IMG/VR virus record: IMGVR_UViG_3300044675_000029
Span: 1 to 22,780 of that record
Origin: a virus
Length of the DNA: 22,780 nt
Reading direction: 5' to 3' (one strand)
The notes below the pieces were generated by a model. That model worked only from the letters and a program-made list of their open reading frames with translations. It did not search any database and was not told the DNA's origin. Below, piece after piece: positions 12,284-20,259 of the stretch. Within the stretch, counting starts at the first letter, position 1. Each line of letters starts with the position of its first letter. Both the position numbers and the translations under genes were made by a program.

Positions 12284-13692
12284 ATCTAGGCGAATGGATG
12301 CCGGATCAGCCTGGCTTGGCTGGCGCTCTTACGGAAGCCAAGAACGTAATCCCTATGGGAATTGGCTACGGTCCATTCACCTCAGAGGTTAACTTATCGC
12401 AAGACGCATCCCAAAACATCCTAACGGTGTTTGCGGGTAAGTTTGCAGGTACGACTACGCTATTTGGTGCAGGTGCAACAAAGATATTTAAGTTTGACTC
12501 GACAGACGCAACAATGGACGATGTGTCCCGTACCGCTAGTGCGTACACAAGTACGGATCGGTGGTCTTACACACAGTTCGGTCGGGTAATTATTGCGGCA
12601 AACGGTACAAACGTCCTGCAAGGTTGGACGCTTAACTCGTCTACTAACTTTGCTGACCTGTCTGCCTCTGCTCCGGCAGCGGCTTTTGTAACGGTTGTGC
12701 GTGACTTTGTAGTGGCGGCTAAGACTGCCTCTAACGCTAACCGTGTCTTATGGTCGGATATTAACGATGAGACGGATTGGGTATCGGGTCCTACCTCTCA
12801 ATCGGATTATCAAGACATACCGGACGGTGGAGACATTCAGGGCGTGCGTGGTGGTGAGTTTGGTCTAGTATTCCTAGAGCGAGCCATTGTGCGTATGTCT
12901 TATGTCGGCGCACCTTTATTCTTTCAGTTTGACACCATCTCCCGCAACTTGGGATGCTACGAATCACGGTCAATTGTGCAGTACGGACCGACCTCGTACT
13001 TCCTTTCGGACGATGGTTTCTATGCTTGTGACGGTCAGAATGTAATACCTATCGGTGCTGAGAAAGTAGACCGATTCTTTTTTGCAGACGCTAACCCGTC
13101 ACTTATTAACCAAATGTCTAGCGCTATTGACCCGATTAACAGCCTAGTTATCTGGTGCTATACAAACGTATTTGGCTCTAAGTCCTTGCTGATCTATAAC
13201 TGGCAGACTAAGAAATGGACGCACGCAGACACAAGCGCAGACTATATCGCTACGGCTGCTAGTGCCACGATTACCTTGGAAGGCTTGGACGCATACGGCA
13301 CGATGGACAGCCTGAGCACGAGCTTAGATTCTCGCCTATGGGCGGGTGGTAAGGTTCTATTGGCAGGTGCGGATGGGGCTAAAATTATCACTTATACGGG
13401 TCAGCCAAAAACGGCAGACATACAGACCGGAGACTTTCAAGCAGGTCCACAGTCTATCGTTAAGTTAGCCCGCCCGCAGGTGGACAATGGTTCGGCAGAG
13501 GTGGCTGTGTTCTCTCGCAGTAGGCTAGATACCGAGGTAGTTTTTGGTGCTACCACAGCGGCAAGCACAGAGAACCGTGTGTCTCTCAGGTCTACGGGTT
13601 CGTACCACAGGCTCAAACTTGTGCCGACAGGTGCTAATTGGTCTAGGGCTGCGGCAATTGATGTAGACATTACCCCAATAGGTACTCGATAA
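12265..13692 (+). CDS. Tail hub/stabilization-like structural protein
   Basis: 475 residues. The start MAESRINLGEWMPDQPGLAG followed by LTEAKNVIPM and YGPF, the middle LVFLERAIVRMSYVG, LGCYESRSIVQYGPTSYFLS and DDGFYACDGQNVIPIGAEKV, and YNWQTKKWTH are typical of a widespread podovirus tail protein, related in my memory to proteins called tail hub, nozzle or DNA-stabilization (P22 gp10-like) proteins. The many short W/Y-containing strands suggest a beta-propeller-like fold. It would sit under the adaptor and seal the packaged DNA. Residues 337-359 repeat the TLEGLD...LDS..W motif of the preceding protein (16 of 23 identical). AGGGG lies eight bases before the ATG, inside a coding repeat. Its stop overlaps the next ATG by one base. 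Family membership strong, exact role moderate. Confidence 0.82.
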   Translation: MAESRINLGEWMPDQPGLAGALTEAKNVIPMGIGYGPFTSEVNLSQDASQNILTVFAGKFAGTTTLFGAGATKIFKFDSTDATMDDVSRTASAYTSTDRWSYTQFGRVIIAANGTNVLQGWTLNSSTNFADLSASAPAAAFVTVVRDFVVAAKTASNANRVLWSDINDETDWVSGPTSQSDYQDIPDGGDIQGVRGGEFGLVFLERAIVRMSYVGAPLFFQFDTISRNLGCYESRSIVQYGPTSYFLSDDGFYACDGQNVIPIGAEKVDRFFFADANPSLINQMSSAIDPINSLVIWCYTNVFGSKSLLIYNWQTKKWTHADTSADYIATAASATITLEGLDAYGTMDSLSTSLDSRLWAGGKVLLAGADGAKIITYTGQPKTADIQTGDFQAGPQSIVKLARPQVDNGSAEVAVFSRSRLDTEVVFGATTAASTENRVSLRSTGSYHRLKLVPTGANWSRAAAIDVDITPIGTR

Positions 13693-14471
13693 TGTTTAGA
13701 GTTTTACCTCCGTTTGGTGGCGATCCACGAGCTACGGCTGAGATTGTCAACGGCATTATGAACGGTAAGACGAATAACACAGGGTTGATTACTCTAGCCA
13801 CAGGTGGTGCTATTACAACCACTATAAATGACGCTAGGATCGGCGCTGACAGCATTATTATCCTAGTTCCGGTATCTGCTGCTGCCGAGGCTGATACAGC
13901 GCCTTATGGCTCGTTTCAAAGCCTTGCAGACCAATCGGCTGCATCTGCTAATACAGCATACGCAATAACTTACGATACAACAGACTTTTCTAACGGTGTA
14001 AGTGTAGCTAGTAGCTCTAGGGTTACGGTTAAAAACTACGGTATTTATAACTTCCAAACAAGTATTCAGTTTACTAATACAGACTCACAGGAACACGCTG
14101 TTTCTGTTTGGTTTAGAAAGAATGGCTCAGATATTGTAAACAGCAATACGCAATTAAGCATTATTGCTAGACACGGATCAATAGATGGAAGTTGTGTATT
14201 TGCGGTTAACTTTTACTTTGAATTACAAGCTAATGATTACATTGAAATGATGTGGTCTACCACTAGCACTACTGTACGCCTTGATTATTTGGCAGCACAA
14301 ACAACGCCTACAAGACCTGCTACACCATCTGTTATAGCAACAATGCAATATGTCGCTCCGTCTGCGTCAACAAATGTATACATTTCAGCACAAACGAATG
14401 GAAGTGCAACGCTCTCCCACTATGCCAATACTACGGCAGATAAAACCTACGGATATGTGGTTATCGGATGA
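13692..14471 (+). CDS. Virion protein with nested C1q/TNF-like domain
   Basis: 259 residues. Residues 1-72 (MFRVLPPFGGDPRATAEIVN, then NGKTNNTGLITLATGGA and INDARIGADSIIILVPVS) look like a virion-anchoring domain. Residues about 74-221 look like a C1q/TNF jelly roll: AYAITYDTTDFSNGVSV, YGIYNFQTSIQF, VSVWFRKNGSDI, and LQANDYIEMMWSTTSTTVRL. The last 38 residues (NVYISAQTNGSATLSHYANT, then YGYVVIG) resemble the second half of the first domain, so the jelly roll appears inserted in a loop. The gene follows the tail protein at TAATG. C1q-like domains are usually trimeric binding modules, so a receptor-binding or decoration role is plausible. The insert is AT-rich (33-38% GC in lines sampled) against about 50% at the gene start. 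Confidence 0.82.
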   Translation: MFRVLPPFGGDPRATAEIVNGIMNGKTNNTGLITLATGGAITTTINDARIGADSIIILVPVSAAAEADTAPYGSFQSLADQSAASANTAYAITYDTTDFSNGVSVASSSRVTVKNYGIYNFQTSIQFTNTDSQEHAVSVWFRKNGSDIVNSNTQLSIIARHGSIDGSCVFAVNFYFELQANDYIEMMWSTTSTTVRLDYLAAQTTPTRPATPSVIATMQYVAPSASTNVYISAQTNGSATLSHYANTTADKTYGYVVIG

Positions 14472-14866
14472 GATATGAATACGTCACGCAGTCCACGATC
14501 AAACAGCATTGGGACTTTATTAAGTTTGGACTCAACAAAATCCTGCGGAAATCGCCGGAGGAATGGATACCGGAAGATGTATATGCCAAAGCGATATATC
14601 AGCAAGCGCATATATGGTTGGTTAAATCAGAAAATGGCAACGCTGACGGGTTTTTTATCCTTGAACCAAGTGGAGATACTTGCCATGTTTGGTGCGCTTG
14701 GGCTGTTGAAAGTGATTTATTGGTAGACGGTGTTGAGCAGATAGAAAAGATTGCAAGAGAAACAGGAGCGAGGCGTATCACTTTTGATACAAACCGAGCC
14801 GGATGGTCAAGGGTCGCAACTAAATTAGGATTTATACCCCGTACATGGGTTAAGGAGTTGAAATGA
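14468..14866 (+). CDS. GNAT-like acetyltransferase (second copy type)
   Basis: 132 residues. The fold is suggested by a strand HIWLVKSENGNADGFFILEP, the following CHVWCAWAV, the helix GVEQIEKIARETGARRITFD, and the closing WSRVATKLGFIPRTWVKELK, matching GNAT motif B with its LGF turn. The acetyl-CoA loop R/Q-x-x-G-x-G is not obvious, so activity is less certain than for the gene at 5651. The protein is distinct in sequence from that gene. It overlaps both neighbours by four bases (ATGA), so it is part of the virion operon. Possible roles include modifying a virion protein or a host target; none is shown. Confidence 0.72.
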   Translation: MRYEYVTQSTIKQHWDFIKFGLNKILRKSPEEWIPEDVYAKAIYQQAHIWLVKSENGNADGFFILEPSGDTCHVWCAWAVESDLLVDGVEQIEKIARETGARRITFDTNRAGWSRVATKLGFIPRTWVKELK

Positions 14867-15798
14867 GTGGTTCAAGCACACCTAGCACACAGGTAGTCAC
14901 GCAGCAGATTGATCCTGCTATGCAGCCGTACATTAGCTACGGTCTACAAGAGGCGCAGAAGCTATACCAAAACCCTAGCGTGCCAGGGTATTACCCAGGA
15001 CAGGGCTATGTATCGCCTACCGAGTCTACACAACAGGCTCTACAGTTCGGCGCTAATCGTGCCGTACTTGGAAACCCATTGTTGCCTCAAGCGCAACAGA
15101 CTGTTAGCGGTATGCAGAATACATTTAACCCTGCTATCCAACAGATGCAAGGTACAGCGGGCGGTCAATACCTATCAGGTAATCCATTCTTTAGCGGTGC
15201 GTTTGATGCTGCGGCTCGTGCTGCGGGTACTTCTTTCCAAGACCAAATGCAACAAGTAGCGTCCAACACAAGCCGAGCAGGTCGTTACGGCTCAGGCGCA
15301 ATGGGTCAGCTACAGGATCGTGCGGCAGGTACATTTGCTACGGCATTGACCGATACGGCAGGTAAACTAGCCTATCAGAATTACGATGCCGAACGAGCAC
15401 GCCAAGAGGCTGCACAGGGCAACATTGGTAACTTGTATGGCGCTGATTACGCTCGCCAATTACAAGCCGCACAGATGTCTCCTGCGCTTGCACAAGCTGA
15501 CTATCAAGACATTAGCCAACTATACCAAGTTGGTCAGGCTCAAGAAAGCTATCAGCAAGCAGCCCTTGCAGACGCTATGCAGCGTTATAACTTCCAACAA
15601 AACCTACCCGCAGCTAAGTTACAGAGCTTCCTGTCGGCGGCTTATGGCGCTCCTATGGGTCAGCAAACCACACAGCCTATCTATCGCAATCAGGCAGCCA
15701 ATGTACTCGGCGGCGCAGCGTTAGGTGGAGCATTGGGTGGCGGTCCACTAGGCGCAGGTATCGGCGCAGGTGCTGGATTACTTGGACTCTTGGGGTAG
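14863..15798 (+). CDS. Ala/Gln-rich putative internal or ejection protein
   Basis: 311 residues. The N-terminus (VVTQQIDPAMQPYISYGLQE, then QKLY and a GYYPGQGYVSPTESTQQALQF motif) and the central FFSGAFDAAARAAGTSFQDQ, with SNTSRAGRYGSGAMG, are characteristic of a phage family I know from podovirus internal virion genes. The middle is a long Gln/Ala helix region. The last 30 residues are hydrophobic and glycine-rich (ALGGALGGGPLGAGIGAGAG, then LLGLLG), a likely membrane-inserting tail. By composition it would be stored in the virion and enter the host envelope on infection; this is inference. Start overlaps the GNAT stop and is served by AAGGAG at 14852-14857, five bases from the ATG. Confidence 0.78.
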   Translation: MSGSSTPSTQVVTQQIDPAMQPYISYGLQEAQKLYQNPSVPGYYPGQGYVSPTESTQQALQFGANRAVLGNPLLPQAQQTVSGMQNTFNPAIQQMQGTAGGQYLSGNPFFSGAFDAAARAAGTSFQDQMQQVASNTSRAGRYGSGAMGQLQDRAAGTFATALTDTAGKLAYQNYDAERARQEAAQGNIGNLYGADYARQLQAAQMSPALAQADYQDISQLYQVGQAQESYQQAALADAMQRYNFQQNLPAAKLQSFLSAAYGAPMGQQTTQPIYRNQAANVLGGAALGGALGGGPLGAGIGAGAGLLGLLG

Positions 15799-15801
15799 AT
15801 T

Positions 15802-16083
15802 ATGTCAGGAATGTTCAGTCCAGAAGGTACGCTAGATACATCTAAACTTGAGAATATGACTCAGGAAGATGTAATGAAAATGATAGCAGCGCAGCGAGCA
15901 CAACAGACTCAAAGCGGAATAATGCAACAGGCTATGCAGATGCAAAACCAAAAGATGCAAGGTCAAGCTCCTGCGCCACAAATTAGGCGTGGTCAAGCAC
16001 CACAGATTATGTCTCCGTATGAGGAGCTTATGAAACTACAGCAGATGCAAGCAATGCGTCAGCGTCCACAATCTTTACTCTGA
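15802..16083 (+). CDS. Small Met/Gln-rich virion-associated protein
   Basis: 93 residues, dominated by Gln, Met and Ala: a charged N-terminus (MSGMFSPEGTLDTSKLENMT), a helix with QAMQMQNQKMQ, a linker with PAPQIRRGQAPQ, and a second Gln/Met helix near MKLQQMQAMRQ. No domain recognised. It sits between two Ala/Gln-rich candidate ejection proteins, three bases after the first, so it probably belongs to the same assembly, for example as a small ejected protein or a chaperone. GGGG at 15792-15795 gives a modest ribosome site. Real by context and codon use; function unknown. Confidence 0.7.
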   Translation: MSGMFSPEGTLDTSKLENMTQEDVMKMIAAQRAQQTQSGIMQQAMQMQNQKMQGQAPAPQIRRGQAPQIMSPYEELMKLQQMQAMRQRPQSLL

Positions 16084-16090
16084 GGTAGAC

Positions 16091-17182
16091 ATGGCAGATT
16101 TTATTAGCGGATTGCTCGGCATGGGGGACGATCAAGACCCTATGGCTCGTGCAAAGCAAGCAGGATTGTTAGGACTCGGCGCAACATTGTTACAGGGTGG
16201 CGCTCCGTCCCTTACCCCTACATCCTTGGGTAGTACATTAGGTCAAGGCGTAATGGCAGGTCAGCAAGCCTCGCAACAAACATTACAGCAAGCACGCCAA
16301 CAGGCTATCCAACAGGAAATGATGGGTACGATGGGCGGTATGGGTGGTGCGGGTGGTCAAGGTGGCGATACGCAAGCTCAGATTGCTAAGCTACAAAAGA
16401 TGGCATTGCTTGACCCTAAAAACCAAGCGGCTTACCTTAAGATTGCTGAACAATTGCAGGGTAAGACTGCTGCGTTTACAGGTGAAATTGGTAACGCAGC
16501 GCTTAATTTGTTTGGTACGGCAGATGTGTCAAAACTAACACCTGAGCAACGCCAACAAGCTAACGACTTTGCTATCCGACAGAAATTAGCTGTAGCGGGA
16601 GCAAGCGCACCTCGTATGACGGTTAATACATCTGATCCTACTGCGGTGTCTAGAGAATTGCGTCAAATTGTAAATGACTTTAATACGCAAACAGCGGACG
16701 CACAAAAGGTTGTTAAAACTTATAAAACAATGGAGAACGCAGTACAAAACCCATCTGTAGCGGGTGACGTTTCTCTTGTGTTTAATTACTTTAAAACGAT
16801 TGACCCACAATCTACTGTGCGTGAGGGCGAATACGACACAATTATTAACGCCACATCTGTTCCTGATCGTATTAAAAATTACGCACAGCGTCTTAAAACT
16901 GGTCAAAAATTAACAGAAGGTCAGCGACAAGACTTGCTCAATACGGCACGACAAAACGTAATGGCTATTGCGCCTCAAGTGCAAACTACCGTTGATAATT
17001 ATCGAGGGTTTGTAGGCACATTAGGCAAAGACCCAGATAAAGTTATTCGTAACCCGTTCGAGGGTATATTTCCTCCGACTAGCGGAGCAACACCTCTAGC
17101 ACCTCCTGCCGCTCCACCATCCGGTGCGCCAAGAACAAATCCACCTAGACGATGGAATCCACAAACGGGAGCGTTTGAATAA
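16091..17182 (+). CDS. Putative internal virion (ejection) protein
   Basis: 363 residues. A hydrophobic start (MADFISGLLGMG, then AGLLGLGATLLQGG) is followed by a Gln-rich helix and a Gly/Met-rich hinge (MMGTMGGMGGAGGQGG). The better conserved core is the C-terminal half, with MENAVQNPSVAGDVSLVFNY, FKTIDPQSTVREGEYDTI and RLKTGQKLTEGQRQDLL, a helical pattern I associate with internal or ejection proteins of podovirus-like phages. The last 35 residues are a Pro-rich tail. No lysozyme motif is visible. GAGG at 16082-16085 lies five bases before the ATG; the stop overlaps the next ATG by one base. Function inferred from family pattern and position. Confidence 0.77.
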   Translation: MADFISGLLGMGDDQDPMARAKQAGLLGLGATLLQGGAPSLTPTSLGSTLGQGVMAGQQASQQTLQQARQQAIQQEMMGTMGGMGGAGGQGGDTQAQIAKLQKMALLDPKNQAAYLKIAEQLQGKTAAFTGEIGNAALNLFGTADVSKLTPEQRQQANDFAIRQKLAVAGASAPRMTVNTSDPTAVSRELRQIVNDFNTQTADAQKVVKTYKTMENAVQNPSVAGDVSLVFNYFKTIDPQSTVREGEYDTIINATSVPDRIKNYAQRLKTGQKLTEGQRQDLLNTARQNVMAIAPQVQTTVDNYRGFVGTLGKDPDKVIRNPFEGIFPPTSGATPLAPPAAPPSGAPRTNPPRRWNPQTGAFE

Positions 17183-19362
17183 TGGAAGATGATATTATTG
17201 TTGATGTGCCTGGGTATGGTGAGGTAGCTTTCCCCAAAGGTACTTCGGATGCTGAAATGATTAAGGCTTTAAAAAGCCTTACAGCGAGACCGACTGAGCA
17301 AGCTCCACAGGCAGCACCACAAGCCGCTCCTGTTATGCAAGCACCGACAGCGCCACAAGTTGCACCTGCGCCAAAACCTCCGGCAGCACCTCCGCAGCTA
17401 TACGCACCTCGCACAAGAGTACAGCAAGAAGCATTGCCTTTTCAGTCTGTGGCTGAAATGGGTGCTACACCTAGCGCAGCGTTTCGTGCTGGTGTGCAGA
17501 CGGACAAGAAAGCCGCAATAACAGAGTTTGCTAAAGCCCGTGGTATTCCAGAAAGTCGCTACCGTATTGTTGGAAACGACATTGTGTACGAGGCTGATGA
17601 TGGTAAGTTTTACGCTGAAGTGCCTGGCATCTTAAAAGCGCCTAAAACCTCTATGGCGTATGTTGCGCCAGATATTGCAGAGGCACTACCCTCAGTTGTT
17701 ACTGGCATAGCATCCGCTCCTATGATGCTTGGCGGTCCTGTTGGTGCAGCCGGAAGTATGGCGCTTACTGGCGGCGCTGCGTCTCTTGCAAACGTAGGTC
17801 GGCAAAAGATTGCGGGACTGATCTCCGGAGAGGAGAGACCGTTAGATGTTGGTCAGGTAGCCACAAGCGGGTTATTGGATGCGGCTACTCAGTTAATACC
17901 TGGCGCTAAGGTAGGTATGTATAACGCTCGTACAGCGGCAGATATTGGTAGACTTGACCCTGCTGCTGTAGCTGAGTTACAACGTATGGCACAAGCCCGT
18001 GGTATCCAATTAACTCCTGCCGAATTGACAAATCTACCATCCTTGAAGTCTCAACAAAAGGTGCTTGGCAACATCCCAGAAAGTAGCGATGTGTTGGGTA
18101 GGTTTTACGAGAAACGACTTCAGGAACAGGTGCAACCCGCTGTTGATGATTTTCTTGGATCAATCAGCCGAGTAAGCGATCCAATGACAGCAGGGTTTAG
18201 AGGTCAGACAGCACTCAAGGATCAACTAGAAACGCTTAAAAAACAGCGTGAAACTTTAGTAGACCCTTATTACAAAGCGGCTTTTGATGTTGCTGAACCT
18301 GTTGATGTTAAGCCTATTGTTTCTCGCATTGACAGTATGCTAGAAATTGCCAAGGGCGATGAAAAACGAGAGTTACAACGCATCAAAGATTTAATGTATA
18401 GAGACGTAAAAGTAAAAGATGCGGACGGGAAAGAAATCACTCAAAAAGTATTGGATGATCGACTTCCCGCATTGCAAAGGGCTAAGTTTGCCATTGATGC
18501 TACTTTGGAATCCGATGCCGTTAAGACAATGGATAAAGTTATTCAAGGCGAAATTACCGCCATTAAAAATGATCTAGTGTCCGCTATGGGTGCTAAAAAC
18601 CCAAAATATCTAGAGGCAAATGAGGCTTTTGCTACATTCTCTGAGCCTATTAACAGGTTTATGGAAAAGCGCCCAGGCTTGTCTTTAACAGGCGTTAGCC
18701 CAGACAATCTTGGTCAATTTGCTAGTAGAGTGTTTGATAATGCTTCTCCTCAGACAGTCAGATATGTACGCCAACAAATAGAGGCTGCTAATCCTGCCGC
18801 ATGGCAAGATGTTACTAGAGCATTTTTGCAACAGAAATGGGAAAAAGCCTCTGGCGTTACCCCAGGCTCTAGGGAGATTCCTGTGGATGCCGGAGCAACA
18901 TGGCGTAACCTTTTGTTGGGTAACGAAAAGGATAAGCGGGTTTTACAGGCTGCGTTAAGCAAAGAGCAATACACAGCCTTAACAGACCTTACAAGCGTCC
19001 TAGAGGCTGCTGGAAGGGTTAAGAAGATAGGCTCTGATACCGCTTTTAACCAAAAGGTTTTAAAGGATATGGGCAATCAGGCTGGTGGTCTTATTCAGAC
19101 AGCAGGTAAATTGGCGGGTGGTATTCGCTTAGATGCTCCGCTAAAGTTTGTAGCGGATTGGGCATCCGAGCGCCAGTTTTCTAAAAACGCTGAGTCTATT
19201 GCCGGAATTATTACAAGCCCAGACGGTATGAATAAGCTGCGCCAATTGCGTAAGTTATCACCTACAAGCGTACAATTTTGGTCAGGGTTATCACAATTAG
19301 TTGTTGATTCGTCTGCTCCTGCGGTAGAGGAATTTTTCACAGATTACGGTTACGTTCAATAA
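17182..19362 (+). CDS. Large internal virion (ejection) protein
   Basis: 726 residues, the second largest protein here. Residues 6-32 hold VDVPGYGEVAFPKGTSDAEM followed by IKAL, a short fold that recurs at the N-terminus of many phage internal proteins. Residues 36-75 are a Pro/Ala/Gln linker. Residues 166-206 form a hydrophobic Gly/Ala segment (VVTGIASAPMMLGG and on), a possible membrane-active region. The rest is helical with a coiled-coil style core (KDQLETLKKQRETLVDPYYK, and LQRAKFAIDATLESD). No lytic transglycosylase motif is visible. Its place at the end of the internal protein set and before the fibres suits a large ejected protein. Codon use between about 18,200 and 18,700 is AT-leaning, perhaps a mosaic patch. 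Confidence 0.8.
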   Translation: MEDDIIVDVPGYGEVAFPKGTSDAEMIKALKSLTARPTEQAPQAAPQAAPVMQAPTAPQVAPAPKPPAAPPQLYAPRTRVQQEALPFQSVAEMGATPSAAFRAGVQTDKKAAITEFAKARGIPESRYRIVGNDIVYEADDGKFYAEVPGILKAPKTSMAYVAPDIAEALPSVVTGIASAPMMLGGPVGAAGSMALTGGAASLANVGRQKIAGLISGEERPLDVGQVATSGLLDAATQLIPGAKVGMYNARTAADIGRLDPAAVAELQRMAQARGIQLTPAELTNLPSLKSQQKVLGNIPESSDVLGRFYEKRLQEQVQPAVDDFLGSISRVSDPMTAGFRGQTALKDQLETLKKQRETLVDPYYKAAFDVAEPVDVKPIVSRIDSMLEIAKGDEKRELQRIKDLMYRDVKVKDADGKEITQKVLDDRLPALQRAKFAIDATLESDAVKTMDKVIQGEITAIKNDLVSAMGAKNPKYLEANEAFATFSEPINRFMEKRPGLSLTGVSPDNLGQFASRVFDNASPQTVRYVRQQIEAANPAAWQDVTRAFLQQKWEKASGVTPGSREIPVDAGATWRNLLLGNEKDKRVLQAALSKEQYTALTDLTSVLEAAGRVKKIGSDTAFNQKVLKDMGNQAGGLIQTAGKLAGGIRLDAPLKFVADWASERQFSKNAESIAGIITSPDGMNKLRQLRKLSPTSVQFWSGLSQLVVDSSAPAVEEFFTDYGYVQ

Positions 19363-19371
19363 GGACAAAAA

Positions 19372-20259
19372 ATGCCACGCACAAAAATCTCTGAGTTCAG
19401 CGCAACACCAGGCGATAACACCGACATTGACGGTATCGACATTGCAGAAGGCTGCGCTCCATCCGGTATTAACAATGCTATCCGTGAGCTTATGGCTCAA
19501 CTTAAGGATATGCAGACAGGCTCATCGGGCGATACCTTTACGCTTACTACCGTTAACTCTACTACTGTAGACACCACTAACCTAGAGGTTACTAACCTTA
19601 AGGCTAAGGACGGTACGGCTGCGGGTTCTATTGCTAACTCTACGGGTGTTGTAACCCTAGCGTCTACTGTCCTGACCACAACGGATATTAACGGCGGTAC
19701 GGTAGACGGTGCGGCTATTGGTGCATCCTCTGCCTCTACGGGTGCGTTTACTACCGTATCGGCAAGCGGAGTTATTACATCTACCCTAGCTACGGGTAAT
19801 CCCCCATTAGTTATCGCTTCTACTACAAAAGTAGCAAACCTGAACGTAGATCAGCTAGACGGTGCTGATTGGGCTGCTCCTGCGGCTATAGGATCGACAA
19901 CTCCTGCGGCGGGTACATTTACTACTATCACGGGTAAAAAAGGCGTAGGCACGCCTGTAGCGCTTACTAGCACCTCTGCGTCTATTGCTGTCAACATGAA
20001 CGATAGCAACTTTACGCACACGTTTACAGAAAATACTACACTTGCTAATCCTACTAACCTAACTGCCGGACAGTCAGGGGTTATCGTGTTTACGCAGCAC
20101 GCTAGTTCGCCTAAGACGTTAGCATTTGGCTCGTATTGGGACTTCCCTAGCGGCACAGTACCTACGGTTACGGCAAGCAACAGCGCAGTAGATGTACTTG
20201 CATACTATGTTAATTCGTCAACTTCCATCACAGCTAAACTGCTTGGGGATGTCAAATGA
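19372..20259 (+). CDS. Tail fibre protein with virion-attachment N-terminus
   Basis: 295 residues. The N-terminus TKISEFSATPGDNTDIDGID followed by APSGINNAIRELMAQLKDMQ is a common adapter segment of podovirus fibres that attaches them to the tail. The middle is a Thr/Val/Asn-rich beta region. Fibre-type repeats appear: TTDINGGTVDGAAIGASSAS followed by TGAFTTV, and later IGSTTPAAGTFTTI. The C-terminal third (DSNFTHTFTENTTLANPTNL and on) resembles the beta domain closing short fibres. It would form a trimer linking tail to receptor-binding modules. AAGGAC precedes the ATG; stop overlaps the next ATG by four bases. Strong as a fibre; receptor unknown. Confidence 0.88.
   Translation: MPRTKISEFSATPGDNTDIDGIDIAEGCAPSGINNAIRELMAQLKDMQTGSSGDTFTLTTVNSTTVDTTNLEVTNLKAKDGTAAGSIANSTGVVTLASTVLTTTDINGGTVDGAAIGASSASTGAFTTVSASGVITSTLATGNPPLVIASTTKVANLNVDQLDGADWAAPAAIGSTTPAAGTFTTITGKKGVGTPVALTSTSASIAVNMNDSNFTHTFTENTTLANPTNLTAGQSGVIVFTQHASSPKTLAFGSYWDFPSGTVPTVTASNSAVDVLAYYVNSSTSITAKLLGDVK

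Noticed and set aside
14475-14726. Second forward frame of 83 residues within the second GNAT-like gene
   Set aside because: It is an out-of-frame shadow with Arg/Ser/Asn-rich low-information sequence, while the 132-residue frame has GNAT-like elements and ATGA overlaps at both ends.
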